DNA of 42,806 nucleotides. Source: Candidatus Avichristensenella intestinipullorum. Lineage in GTDB: Bacteria > Bacillota > Clostridia > Christensenellales > Aristaeellaceae. Of this stretch, positions 32,140 through 40,132 are shown in pieces (the first letter of the stretch is position 1; each line of letters opens with the position of its first letter). The translations under genes and the position numbers were made by a program. Below the pieces are notes generated by a model. That model was not told the origin of the DNA and searched no databases. It saw nothing but the letters and a program-made list of their open reading frames with translations. The stretch is taken from positions 1 to 42,806 of the forward strand of contig DVFI01000138.1 in NCBI GenBank assembly GCA_018713305.1. Direction: 5' to 3'.

Positions 32140-33534
32140 ATGAGGAAACGCTTCGCCCTGCTAATGGCGCTGCTGATAGCATCCGGCGCTGCGAACGCGG
32201 CGGCGCTGGAATTTCCGGCGCAGGCCACGCTGTCCGCTCACGCCTATCTGCGCGATGCCCCGTCCCTCGACGCAGCCCCACACATGCTGCTCATGGCGGG
32301 CAGCACCGTCACGCTGCTTTCGCAGGAGGACGGCTGGTTCTCCGTCGCATACGGCGCCTTTCGCGGCTATATAGAGGCTACGGGCCTTGAGCTGCCGGAC
32401 GGCTGGGTGCTGTCGGAGGGAACCATTCTGCTGGCGACGGACGCCCCGGGCGATACGATACGCCAAGTCCAGCAATGGCTTCATACGCTGGGCTATGACA
32501 CGGGCAGTGCGGACGGCGTCTTCGGCAGCCGGACGCGCCGCGCCGTAGAAGCCTTTCAGCAGGCGTATGGGCTGGACGTGACCGGCGCGGTCGATTCGCA
32601 AACGTTCGCGCTGCTGGAAAGCGCGGCGGTGGCAGTTCTGACGGCCACGCCTTCGCCGTCACCCACGCCCTCGCCTTCGCCGTCACCCACGCCCTCGCCT
32701 TCGCCCTCTCCGTCGTCCTCGCCATCCCCTTCGCCCTCGCCCTCTCCGTCGCCTTCGCCCTCTCCGTCGCCTTCGCCTTCGCCGTCGCCCACGCCTTCCC
32801 CTTCGCCCACACCGCTTCCCTCCTATGCCCCGCTGCAATATGGCGACGCAGGCGATGCGGTGCTGGCCATGCAGTCCGCGCTCGGCACGCTGGGTTACTA
32901 TGAAGGGGCGGCGGACGGCGTCTTTGACGGAAGCACACGGCTGGCTGTGCGCCGCTTCCAGCAGGCGCACGGGCTGGAAGAAACCGGGCTGGCGGACGAA
33001 GCGCTGCAGGCGCTCCTGTTCGGCGGCAGCGCCATCCCCGCGCCTCAGCCGACGCAGTACATCCCGCGCTTTCCCGGCGCGGGCCGGATGGACAGCCCGC
33101 CGCTCGCCGCGCAGGTGCTCTACGCCGATTGGGACAGCGACGTCTCCCGCTCCTTCCAGGCTGGGCAAACCGTCACGCTCTATGATTTCCAGACCGGCCT
33201 GGCCTGGCAGGCGCGGCTGGGCGAGGCAGGCGCCGCCGCCGACGCCGAGCCGTTGACCGAAGCGGACACGGAGGTCATGTTCCTCGCCTTTGGCGGGAAG
33301 AACACCTGGACGCCCAAGCCGGTCTGGGCGCTGATGCCGGATGGCCGGGTGCTGATGGCCAGCGTGCACAACATGGCGCTGTGGGAGGGGAGCATAGCGG
33401 ATAACGGGTTTGACGGATGCTTCCAGATTTATTTCCCGCGCACGGCCGAGCATGTAGCGGCAGCCGGCGACTACGCCGGGCAGCATCAGGCATGCCTCGA
33501 CGAAGGATGGGCGCTGACGCAAGCCATGCGATAA
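32140..33534 (+). CDS. Exported peptidoglycan-binding protein with SH3-like N-domain and Ser-Pro linker
   Basis: 464 aa. A signal peptide (about 1-22, ending ASGAANAAA) is followed by an SH3-like segment ([19 protein letters not shown] ... [16 protein letters not shown], about 28-80). One PG_binding_1 domain follows ([23 protein letters not shown], about 105-165), then a roughly 60-residue Ser/Pro/Thr linker. A second PG_binding_1 domain (about 228-290) comes next. The last 165 residues ([26 protein letters not shown] ... [36 protein letters not shown]) form a separate domain of unknown function. It probably binds the cell wall. Clear CGGAGGA site before the ATG at 32140. Confidence 0.8.
   Translation: MRKRFALLMALLIASGAANAAALEFPAQATLSAHAYLRDAPSLDAAPHMLLMAGSTVTLLSQEDGWFSVAYGAFRGYIEATGLELPDGWVLSEGTILLATDAPGDTIRQVQQWLHTLGYDTGSADGVFGSRTRRAVEAFQQAYGLDVTGAVDSQTFALLESAAVAVLTATPSPSPTPSPSPSPTPSPSPSPSSSPSPSPSPSPSPSPSPSPSPSPSPTPSPSPTPLPSYAPLQYGDAGDAVLAMQSALGTLGYYEGAADGVFDGSTRLAVRRFQQAHGLEETGLADEALQALLFGGSAIPAPQPTQYIPRFPGAGRMDSPPLAAQVLYADWDSDVSRSFQAGQTVTLYDFQTGLAWQARLGEAGAAADAEPLTEADTEVMFLAFGGKNTWTPKPVWALMPDGRVLMASVHNMALWEGSIADNGFDGCFQIYFPRTAEHVAAAGDYAGQHQACLDEGWALTQAMR
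32644..32820 (+). repeat. Coding simple repeat (Ser-Pro/Thr-Pro linker)
   Basis: A run of 6-base units of the form TCGCCN, with TCTCCG and ACGCCC variants, encodes (Ser/Thr)-Pro repeats. It is a wall-spanning linker in an exported protein. The length is likely to vary between strains by slippage. Confidence 0.85.
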
Positions 33535-33581
33535 CAAAAAAACGGGGCGAGCCGGGCATAGATGCCACCCGTTTCGCCCCG
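33535..33581 (-). terminator. Terminator of the seven-repeat PG-binding lipoprotein
   Basis: On the minus strand CGGGGCGA (plus 33574-33581) pairs with TCGCCCCG (33543-33550), with an inner GGCAT/ATGCC hairpin, then TTTTTTTG. It lies about 105 bases after the stop codon and next to the convergent plus-strand gene. Confidence 0.7.
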
Positions 33582-33687
33582 GATGCGCGCCGCCTTTTTC
33601 CGGCTTCCTCCCGGCATGGCCACCGCGCGCGTTCCTTTCCTCGCCCTTTGCCGCCGGAACCGCCCTCGCGGCTTTCGGCGTCTGCGC

Positions 33688-36621
33688 TTATTCCACCGAC
33701 ACCGTCTCGACCACCGGCCCGCCTACGCTGTCGGCAATATACACCTTGCCGGCCACGAAGGAGACCTCGGCCGTCAGGCCCTCATAGAAGACCTGATTCT
33801 GCTGCCCCGTCGTATCGCAGCGGTACAGGCGGTCGCCGGAGATGTAGTACACCCAGTCGCGGTAGATGCCCATCCAGGTGGCTTCCGCGTCCATCAGCAG
33901 CGTGCTGATGCCGTTTTGAATGCGATAAAGGCTGCCGCCGCTGCGGAAGAAGACCACGCTGTCGCACAGCATCACCTGTTCCGCCGGCGTGGAAACCAGC
34001 ATCGTCTGTGCGCCGCCGTTGAGGCCGACGCGGAAAACGCCGCTTTCCGAGGCCAGGTACGCGTTCATGTCGTAAACATCCAGCACAAAATCCGTCACGT
34101 CTTCCGCCAGCACGACGGGCGTGCCGCCCACCGGCATCTTGACCAGCATGCCGCCTTCCAGATAGTACATCGTCTCGCCCAGCATCGCCAGCTTGGCAAT
34201 GCCGCCGGCCTCCACCAGCGTCTGCGCTTCGCCGCCGTCTGTGGACACGCGCATCACGCGGCTTCCGGACACGAACGTGACGCCCGCATCCGAGGCATGA
34301 ATATAGCTGGCAGGGCCGTCGTACAGCTGCCGTTCCCCGCCGGAGTCCGTCACGCACAGCGTGCCCGTGCTGCCGTTGAGGTATACTTTGGAGTTATACG
34401 ACGCCGCCACGCCGCCGCCGGACAGGCTCGCCTGAATCGCGCCGGTGGCGCTCTGCTCCTCCAGCTCGCGCGTGCGGTTGGTCACCGTGGTCAGCGAAGC
34501 CGCCGTGCTGCTTTGCGCGGCGGCCACCACGTTGGCCGCGTACAGGGCCTGCTGCGTATCCGGCCCCGCCGTGCCGTCCACGCTCAGGCCGTTGGCGCGC
34601 TGAAAATCCGAAACCGCGGCGGCGGTCGACGCGCCGTATTGGCCGTCCATGTTCCCGGTGTAATAGCCCAGTTCATACAGGCGGCTCTGCAGGGCCTGCA
34701 CGTCCGCCCCTTCGTCGTCGCGGCGCAGGGTTTCACGGCTGGTCGACGCGCCGACACTATAGGTCTGCGCGGGCACGCCGTCGCCGCTATAGAGGAGCGC
34801 CAGCGTGCTATGGTCGGCCACGCCGGTGACGGGCAGGTTGTTGTTGGCCTGGAACGCGCGCAGCGCCACATAGGTGCTCGCGCCGAACGTTCCGTCCAGG
34901 GCGCCTGCGTAATAGCCCAAATCCTGCAAGTATTCCTGCATATTCAGCACATCCGCGCCTTCCATGCCCTGCGTCAACGTGGCAAAGGTTGCCGTCTGGC
35001 CAGCAACGCCGGAGGACGCGGCCACGGGCGTGCCCTCGTAGAGCAGCTGCAGCGTGGCCGGGCCCGCGATGCCGTCGGCGTTCAGCCCGTTTCTGGCCTG
35101 AAACTGCTGCACGGCCAGGGTGGTTTGGCCGCCATAGCGGCCGTCCACGGTGCCCGTGAAATAGCCGTAGGTTGCCAGGAGCGTCTGCAGCGCGCTGACC
35201 CGCTCGCCCGAGTCGCCTTCGCGCAGGGTGGTATACAGGCTGCTGGCGTCCGCCGCAGCCTTGGCATCGTCCGCATAGAGCGCGCGCTGCGTGCGCGTGC
35301 CCGCCTTGCCGTCTACGGTCAGGCCGTTGGTCGTCTGAAACTGACGCACCGCCTCGGCCACCGTATCGTCATAAATGCCGTGAATCTGGCCGGTATAATA
35401 GCCCAGGTCATACAGCCGTTCCTGCAAAGAATACACTTCTTCGCCCTGGCTGCCCAGCTCCAGCGTTCCGCTCGCCGCGTAGGCGGTCGCCGTGGGCAGA
35501 GCGGTGGGCGCAGGCAGGGCGTTTGCATTATAGACAGCATCCAGCGTGCCGCTGCCGGCCACGCCGTCCACCGTCAGCCCGTTGCGCTGCTGAAACACCC
35601 GCACGGCCAGCGCCGTCGTGGACCCGTACTTGCCGTCGATTTCTCCGGTATAATAGTACAGGTCGGAAAGGCGCTGCTGGAGCAGCGCCACATCGTCCCC
35701 TTCTATCCCTTGTTTGAGCGTTCGGTATCCCGTGCTGTTCTGTGATGAGTTGTTGACCACGGTCGGGCCCAGCGGCAGGGCCGAGGAGCTGTACAGCATG
35801 CGCTGCGTGTCCTCGCCGGCCACGCCGTCCACCCAAAGGCCGTTGCGCTCCTGGAAAGCGAGAACCGCGGCCTCGGTCTCCGCGTCAAAGACGTTGTTGG
35901 GCGTGCCGGTGAAATAGCCGAGCTCCTTCAGGCGTGCCTCCAGGCGCTTGACGTCCTCATGGTTGGTGCCCAGCTGCAAATAGCGATAGGTGCTGGGCGT
36001 GGAGGGCGTGTAGCTCCTGGGCGTGGGCCGGGAAGTCGCGTAGAAATACGTAGGCGCCTCGGTCGGCTTGGAACGGGCGTTGCCCGATTCCAGCAGGGAC
36101 AGGGTCTGCCTGCCCGCCACGCCGTCCACGGAAAGCCCGTTGACACGCTGAAACTCGCGCAGGGCCTCTTCCGTGCCGGAGCCAAAGTCGCCGTCCACGG
36201 AGCCGGTATAGTATCCCAGGTTCTTCAGCTGCTGCTGCAGCGCGCGCACCTTGTCGCCGGTATCGCCGTTGCGCAGCGTGCCGTCGTCCGTGGGCGTGGC
36301 GGTGACCACCACCGGCGGCACGGTCCATACCTGGGTCGGCCGCGGGCTGGCGGTGATGATTTGTACGGTCGGCGTGGCGGTAGGCGTCGCCGTCACGGTC
36401 ACCGTGCCGGTCGAGCCCCAGCTTTGCCAGCCGCTGCCGCCCGTGGCGCCGGGAACCGGACTGGGCGACGGCGTAGCCGTCTCAAAGGGGAGCACCTCAA
36501 TCGGATCGGTGGGTTGCTCCTCCACGGTCGTATCCGGTTTGACGAGGCAGCCGTTTGCACATAGCAACAGCGCAAGCATCACAAGCGCCAGGGCCAGCCG
36601 TTTCCATGTTGTTTTATGCAT
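33688..36621 (-). CDS. Lipoprotein with seven PG_binding_1 repeats and a C-terminal propeller-like (DUF5050-type) domain
   Basis: 977 aa. The N-terminus (MHKTTWKRLALALVMLALLLCANGC) looks like a lipoprotein signal with acylation at C25, though the lipobox ANGC is not ideal. A Thr/Pro/Ser linker with TATPT repeats follows. Then come seven PG_binding_1 domains, each about 64 residues of the form L-x-x-G-x-x-G-x-x-V-x-x-L-Q, LGYYTG, DG-x-(F/Y)G, A-(V/L)-x-x-FQ, NGL-x-VDG-x-AG-x-x-T, separated by variable linkers. The last 260 residues have repeated short strands (VYYISGDRLYR, FVAGKVYIAD) as in DUF5050 beta-propellers. The ATG at 36621 was chosen over a TTG at 36630 that sits against the AAGGGG site. 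It probably anchors in the membrane and binds peptidoglycan. Confidence 0.85.
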   Translation of the reverse strand: MHKTTWKRLALALVMLALLLCANGCLVKPDTTVEEQPTDPIEVLPFETATPSPSPVPGATGGSGWQSWGSTGTVTVTATPTATPTVQIITASPRPTQVWTVPPVVVTATPTDDGTLRNGDTGDKVRALQQQLKNLGYYTGSVDGDFGSGTEEALREFQRVNGLSVDGVAGRQTLSLLESGNARSKPTEAPTYFYATSRPTPRSYTPSTPSTYRYLQLGTNHEDVKRLEARLKELGYFTGTPNNVFDAETEAAVLAFQERNGLWVDGVAGEDTQRMLYSSSALPLGPTVVNNSSQNSTGYRTLKQGIEGDDVALLQQRLSDLYYYTGEIDGKYGSTTALAVRVFQQRNGLTVDGVAGSGTLDAVYNANALPAPTALPTATAYAASGTLELGSQGEEVYSLQERLYDLGYYTGQIHGIYDDTVAEAVRQFQTTNGLTVDGKAGTRTQRALYADDAKAAADASSLYTTLREGDSGERVSALQTLLATYGYFTGTVDGRYGGQTTLAVQQFQARNGLNADGIAGPATLQLLYEGTPVAASSGVAGQTATFATLTQGMEGADVLNMQEYLQDLGYYAGALDGTFGASTYVALRAFQANNNLPVTGVADHSTLALLYSGDGVPAQTYSVGASTSRETLRRDDEGADVQALQSRLYELGYYTGNMDGQYGASTAAAVSDFQRANGLSVDGTAGPDTQQALYAANVVAAAQSSTAASLTTVTNRTRELEEQSATGAIQASLSGGGVAASYNSKVYLNGSTGTLCVTDSGGERQLYDGPASYIHASDAGVTFVSGSRVMRVSTDGGEAQTLVEAGGIAKLAMLGETMYYLEGGMLVKMPVGGTPVVLAEDVTDFVLDVYDMNAYLASESGVFRVGLNGGAQTMLVSTPAEQVMLCDSVVFFRSGGSLYRIQNGISTLLMDAEATWMGIYRDWVYYISGDRLYRCDTTGQQNQVFYEGLTAEVSFVAGKVYIADSVGGPVVETVSVE

Positions 36622-36695
36622 CGGGTCCAATCCCCTTCTTTCCGGTTCTCAGTGGGATATTCGGTTCCGCCAATAGAACGGTTTACCGGCCCGCT

Positions 36696-37334
36696 TTATT
36701 GCATGGCGGGCGCGCGTCGGTTTGGGCAGTGCGCGCGCAGGCAGTATGCGCAGGAACAGTACGCCTCCCCGGCCGTATACAGCAGGCCCGACAGGCTGCA
36801 GCGCGGCTCAATCAGGCATGCGTCGGTCAACGAAACGCCCGCGTTCGGCGCGCCCAACAGGGCAAACAGCGGGCGCTGCTGCTCGATGGGCCAGTCCGGC
36901 AGGGAGCCGGGAGAGACGGCGTTGACGTGTTCTCCCGGGCGGGCAGGCGTTTGCGCTATCAGGCGCTCCATGGCGGCGTGTACCGCCTCCTCGCCCAGCG
37001 CCTGGAGCCACCAGCTTTCCAGCATATCGTCTCCCTGCGGCGCAGGCGTCGGCCCTGCCGTGACCACATACGCCCATACCCGATGCGCGCCGGCCAGACA
37101 GGCGGCCACGCGCGCGCCCTCGAACCAATGGCCCGACAGCTGCGCGAAGTCGTCGCCCAGCGCCTCCAGCTTCGCCTCGCATACCCACGCGCGCGGGGCG
37201 TACGCCTGCCGGGCGCGCGCGAGCACCCGGTCAAACAGGTCTCTGTCCTCCGCCTGGACATGCAGCCTCTCCGCCAGCGCGCCAGCGTCCGCCTGCCAGG
37301 AAAAGCGCAGCAGTCTTCCTTCCGTCACAGCCAT
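36696..37334 (-). CDS. Stand-alone vitamin B12-dependent methionine synthase activation-domain protein
   Basis: 212 aa resembling the MetH activation (AdoMet-binding) domain, which supports reductive methylation of cob(II)alamin. Key segments are NAVSPGSLPDWPIEQQRPLFALLG and GVSLTDACLIEPRCSLSGLLYT, matching the MetH family pattern. The C-terminus has a cysteine cluster CSCAYCLRAHCPNR, usual for the clostridial stand-alone form. In this group it may reactivate a partner encoded elsewhere, since no metH, corrinoid protein or methyltransferase is in the window. The start overlaps the upstream phosphatase gene by 10 bases, so the two are translated together. Confidence 0.8.
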   Translation of the reverse strand: MAVTEGRLLRFSWQADAGALAERLHVQAEDRDLFDRVLARARQAYAPRAWVCEAKLEALGDDFAQLSGHWFEGARVAACLAGAHRVWAYVVTAGPTPAPQGDDMLESWWLQALGEEAVHAAMERLIAQTPARPGEHVNAVSPGSLPDWPIEQQRPLFALLGAPNAGVSLTDACLIEPRCSLSGLLYTAGEAYCSCAYCLRAHCPNRRAPAMQ

Positions 37335-38005
37335 GCCAGCACCTCGTCCAGCGCGCGCACCTCAAAATCCGGCGTGTGCGGCGTCTGATTCCGCCGGCCC
37401 GTGGGATTGAACCAGCAGCTCTTCACCCCCGCCGCGCGGGCCGCCGCGATATCCGAGGTGGGTTCGTCTCCCAGCATCAGCGCGCGCTCCGCGGCCACGC
37501 CGCCCATCTCCAGCGCCTTGAAGAGAATACGCGGGTCCGGCTTGGAAAAGCCGACCTCGCCGGAAATGACGCAGCCGCTGAAATAGCGCGACATCGGCGT
37601 GCGGGCAAACCGCGAGCGCTGCACCGAGGCAATGCCGTTGGTGACGACAATCACCGGCACGCGCGCGGCGGCCGCGGCCACGAACGCCCGCGCCCCCTCG
37701 ATTTCCTCCGCATGCATCGCCAGCGCGTCCGTAAAAGCATTCGCCAGCCGTTCCGGGTCGCGTTCCAGGCCGAGGGACTCCAGAAAGCGCGAAAAGCGCA
37801 GGGTGCGCAGGGCCTGCTGCGTCACCTCCCCGCGCTCCAGCGCGCGCCAGAGCGACTCGTTGATGGCCTTATAGGATGCGGCACGTTCGTCGTCCAACGG
37901 CACGTCGTGCAGCGCGCACGCCTCGTGCAGCGCCGCATACTCCGCCGCGTGAAAATCCAGCAGCGTGCCGTCCGCATCGGCCAGCAACAGCTCAAACTTC
38001 GGCAT
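37325..38005 (-). CDS. HAD-family hydrolase, YjjG/YfnB-like nucleotidase
   Basis: 226 aa. Motif I is LADADGTLLDFHAAE, where the D-x-D pair gives the nucleophile and acid/base. Motif II is VIVVTNGI followed by QRSR, motif III is VGFSKPDPRI, and motif IV is MLGDEPTSDIAAARAAG. The DFHAAE region after motif I and the cap (about 15-90) fit the YjjG group of pyrimidine 5'-nucleotidases that remove non-canonical nucleotides. The exact substrate is inferred. The ATG at 38005 follows GGAGGAGGAAA. It lies between the sirtuin (33 bases upstream) and the B12 activation-domain gene. Confidence 0.85.
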   Translation of the reverse strand: MPKFELLLADADGTLLDFHAAEYAALHEACALHDVPLDDERAASYKAINESLWRALERGEVTQQALRTLRFSRFLESLGLERDPERLANAFTDALAMHAEEIEGARAFVAAAAARVPVIVVTNGIASVQRSRFARTPMSRYFSGCVISGEVGFSKPDPRILFKALEMGGVAAERALMLGDEPTSDIAAARAAGVKSCWFNPTGRRNQTPHTPDFEVRALDEVLAWL

Positions 38006-38038
38006 GGTTTTTCCTCCTCCAGCATGGTTACTTCCATC

Positions 38039-38707
38039 TTATGCGTCGCTCAGCGCCGCGAGGCAGTCCCGGTTTTCCAGCATCACGCGCGCGCCATAGC
38101 GGCGCGCCAGGTCCGGCAGCGCGGCGGCGGGATACGTTTCCAGCGACGTGCCAATGACCGCCAACAGGTCGCACCGGCGAAGCAGCGCGTCCGCCTCTTC
38201 CAGCCCCCGCACCGCGTCGCCGTAGAGCACCACGTCCGTATCCATCCGCCCGCCGCAGGCCGGACACTTCAGCGCCGTCCGAACCGCCTCGTCATCGCCG
38301 GCCGCATAGTGCGGGCGCAGGCGCTCGCAAAACGCTTGGGCGTTCTGCTCCCGTCCGCAGCGGGTGCAAAAGACGCGCCGCAGGTTGCCGTGCAGCTCGA
38401 TCACCCGCTTCGAGCCTGCCTTCTGGTGCAGGCCGTCGATGTTTTGCGTGATCACTGGAACGCCCAGCGCCGCCAGCGCGCGATGCGCCGCGTTGGGCTC
38501 CGCCCGGCACCAGGCTTCCATGGCGCAGTAGAGTGCAAAGAAACCGATGGGGTCCCGCTCGTAATACGAGCGGCCCAGAAAATCGCGAATCGGGCGGCCC
38601 TTCCAGAGCGACTGGAACGTGGGTACGCCCGAAGGCGCGGAAATCCCCGCGCCCGTCAGGGCGACGGGATGCGCCGCAGCGCGCAGCGCGTCGAGCATGG
38701 CAGCCAT
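38039..38707 (-). CDS. cobB: Sir2-family NAD-dependent protein deacylase
   Basis: 222 aa sirtuin, slightly short. The NAD-binding signature is ALTGAGISAPSGVPTFQ near residue 17. TQNIDGLHQKAG follows, then the catalytic His in IELHGNL, the four zinc cysteines (CTRCG and CPACG), VVLYGD and VIGTSLETYPAA. It removes acyl groups from lysine, releasing nicotinamide and O-acyl-ADP-ribose. The start at 38707 follows AAAGGGGGTG; an in-frame ATG three codons later is possible. It is first gene of a likely three-gene operon. Confidence 0.93.
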   Translation of the reverse strand: MAAMLDALRAAAHPVALTGAGISAPSGVPTFQSLWKGRPIRDFLGRSYYERDPIGFFALYCAMEAWCRAEPNAAHRALAALGVPVITQNIDGLHQKAGSKRVIELHGNLRRVFCTRCGREQNAQAFCERLRPHYAAGDDEAVRTALKCPACGGRMDTDVVLYGDAVRGLEEADALLRRCDLLAVIGTSLETYPAAALPDLARRYGARVMLENRDCLAALSDA

Positions 38708-38730
38708 GAAAGCACCCCCTTTCTACGGCC

Positions 38731-38760
38731 AGTATAGCACGAAGCGGCCGCAGACCGCAA
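38731..38760 (-). promoter_or_regulatory. Promoter of the sirtuin operon
   Basis: On the minus strand TTGCGG (38755-38760), 18 bases, TATACT (38731-38736), with TGC before the -10. The expected leader is about 15-20 bases. Confidence 0.6.
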
Positions 38761-38780
38761 CCGGAAGGCGATGCCCCTGA

Positions 38781-38811
38781 CAGAGAAAGCCGCCGGCTAT
38801 AGGCCGGCGGC
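38781..38811 (-). terminator. Terminator after the zinc-ribbon gene
   Basis: GCCGCCGGC (38789-38797), loop TATAG, GCCGGCGGC (38803-38811): a 9-bp GC stem. On the minus strand it is followed by TTTCTCTG, a weak U-tract. It lies about 30 bases past the zinc-ribbon stop and before the sirtuin promoter. Confidence 0.55.
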
Positions 38812-38838
38812 AGGCTTGTATCCGTTGCATGCGCCCGC

Positions 38839-39117
38839 TCAGGAACGGCGCGCCGCGAAACAGTCGCTGCAATAGATGGGTCGGTCGGACTTGGGGATAA
38901 AGGGAACGCGAGTCGGCGCGCCGCAGGCGGCGCAGGTCGTCTCAAACATCTCGCGCGGTTCGCCATTGGCCGCACGGGTTTTGCGCGCTTGGCGGCACGC
39001 CTTGCAGCGCGTGGGCTCATTCTGGAAGCCCTTTTCCGCGTAGAATTCCTGTTCGCCGGCGGTGAACACAAATTCCGCGCCGCAGTCCCTGCAGACCAAC
39101 GTTTTGTCCTCGTACAT
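38839..39117 (-). CDS. Small zinc-ribbon protein
   Basis: 92 aa with three or four cysteine pairs. The N-terminal half is a treble-clef or zinc-ribbon (LVCRDCGAEFVF ... EPTRCKACRQAR), like the probable zinc-ribbon family (zf-trcl type) that begins YEDKTLVC. The C-terminal half is a CxxC ... CxxC module (TTCAACGAPTRVPFIPKSDRPIYCSDCF) seen in the CxxC zinc-ribbon proteins of Clostridia. The role is unknown; nucleic acid binding is the usual guess. The ATG at 39117 follows GGGAGGAATTG. The structured RNA just upstream may be its leader. Confidence 0.85.
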   Translation of the reverse strand: MYEDKTLVCRDCGAEFVFTAGEQEFYAEKGFQNEPTRCKACRQARKTRAANGEPREMFETTCAACGAPTRVPFIPKSDRPIYCSDCFAARRS

Positions 39118-39147
39118 GGAAACAATTCCTCCCGAATTTTCAAAGTT

Positions 39148-39361
39148 GGCTTTGGCGACCGTCTGACCTGGCCTTTGACCCCACACCCGCCGTCTGGGGG
39201 CATTGCCCGGGGTGCATTCCCCTCACGCCGCCCCTCTCGGTTTTCCGGACGGACTTACCTCTAGACCGCGCCATGCTCACAGTGCTTTTGCCCTGCTTAC
39301 GTGGATCGTTTTGCCCGCGGCTGGCATCGACTTTCAGCCACAGAACCGGCCGGCCAAAACC
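39148..39361 (-). ncRNA. Structured RNA of ~214 nt, candidate raiA-motif RNA
   Basis: On the minus strand a promoter places +1 near 39361, the first base of GGUUUUGGC (39353-39361). That segment pairs with GCCAAAGCC (39148-39156), 9 bp with one G-U, closing a domain of about 214 bases. Inside are CUGUGGCUG/CAGCCGCGG (39335-39343 with 39315-39323), GGGG-AAUGCA-CCCC (39209-39222), GGGC-AAU-GCCC (39198-39208), and a CCGUC/GACGG helix enclosing the last two. No start codon with a binding site opens a credible frame. The length, the comFC neighbourhood and the Clostridia host fit the raiA RNA class, but I cannot check its conserved bases. It could instead be a leader of the zinc-ribbon gene or a 6S-like RNA. 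Confidence 0.55.
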
Positions 39362-39367
39362 GACATC

Positions 39368-39396
39368 ATTATAATTGCCTTTTCAGAAAAAAGCAA
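39368..39396 (-). promoter_or_regulatory. Strong promoter of the structured RNA, with T-rich upstream tract
   Basis: On the minus strand TTGCTT (39391-39396), 17 bases, TATAAT (39368-39373). Upstream to the comFC stop lies a T-rich tract (runs of T at about 39400-39428), like an UP element. The region is far more AT-rich than the rest of the window. Confidence 0.7.
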
Positions 39397-39439
39397 GAAG
39401 AAAAACAAACTCGCTTCAAAAAAAAGTTTTCCTGCGCGC

Positions 39440-40132
39440 TTATGTGTCCGCCCCTATGCCGGCCTTTGCCGCGGCCAGCAGCTCCACCCGCAGCGCGCCC
39501 GCGGCCTTGAGCGCACACGCGCACGCCTCCGCGGTGGCGCCGGTTGTCAGCACGTCGTCCACCAGCAGAAGCCGCAGGCCAAGGGCCTCTGCCGACGCCG
39601 CAAACGCGCCTTCCACATTGCCGGCGCGTTCGCTGGCGGTCAGCCGCGTCTGCGTTCCGGTACGCCGCGCCCGGGTCAAAAGCGGCAGCACCGGCAAGCC
39701 CATGGCCTCGCCCAGCAGGCGGCTGAGCGTCTCTGCCTGATTAAAGCCTCTGGAGCGCTCGCGCCAGCGATGCAAAGGCACGGGAACGATGGCGTCAAAC
39801 GGCGTCTTCGGCCGCACCCGGAACATGCCCGCCGCCAAGGCCCGCGCCGCGGTATGCACGCCGTCGTACTTGAGCGCCCGAACCAGCAGTCGCGCCGTCC
39901 CGGTATAGGCAAACGCGGCGGTGACGGCGTCCAGGCTGCCGGGGCCGCGCGCCCGGCACCGCCTGCACAGGCCCTCGCCCGGCCCGCCGCAGCCCGGACA
40001 TCTCGGACCCTGTAGCAACGAAAGGGCCGCTTCGCAGGTTTCGCACAGGCTCCATTGCGCATCCCGCGCATGCAGGGCGCCGCAGGCGACACAGACCGCG
40101 CCCTCGGGATAGAGAATATCGCGCAGGTTCAT
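39440..40132 (-). CDS. comFC: ComFC-family phosphoribosyltransferase-like protein
   Basis: 230 aa. An N-terminal zinc-finger region has cysteine pairs CVACG, CETC, CPGC and CRRC (about 14-60). A type I phosphoribosyltransferase domain follows, with the PRPP loop LLLVDDVLTTGATAEAC near residue 185. ComFC is needed for DNA uptake in competent Bacillota. The ATG overlaps the recD2 stop (ATGA), so it is coupled to recD2; comFA is not nearby. A T-rich tract follows the stop, but no clear hairpin. Confidence 0.93.
   Translation of the reverse strand: MNLRDILYPEGAVCVACGALHARDAQWSLCETCEAALSLLQGPRCPGCGGPGEGLCRRCRARGPGSLDAVTAAFAYTGTARLLVRALKYDGVHTAARALAAGMFRVRPKTPFDAIVPVPLHRWRERSRGFNQAETLSRLLGEAMGLPVLPLLTRARRTGTQTRLTASERAGNVEGAFAASAEALGLRLLLVDDVLTTGATAEACACALKAAGALRVELLAAAKAGIGADT

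Noticed and set aside
32644..32820. Short tandem repeats that might suggest a CRISPR array or VNTR
   Set aside because: The units are 6 bases with no spacers and encode a Ser-Pro linker in frame.
33900..36240. Regular repetition of about 250 bases suggesting a DNA repeat array
   Set aside because: It reflects seven PG_binding_1 protein domains; similarity is at protein level and the DNA is diverged.
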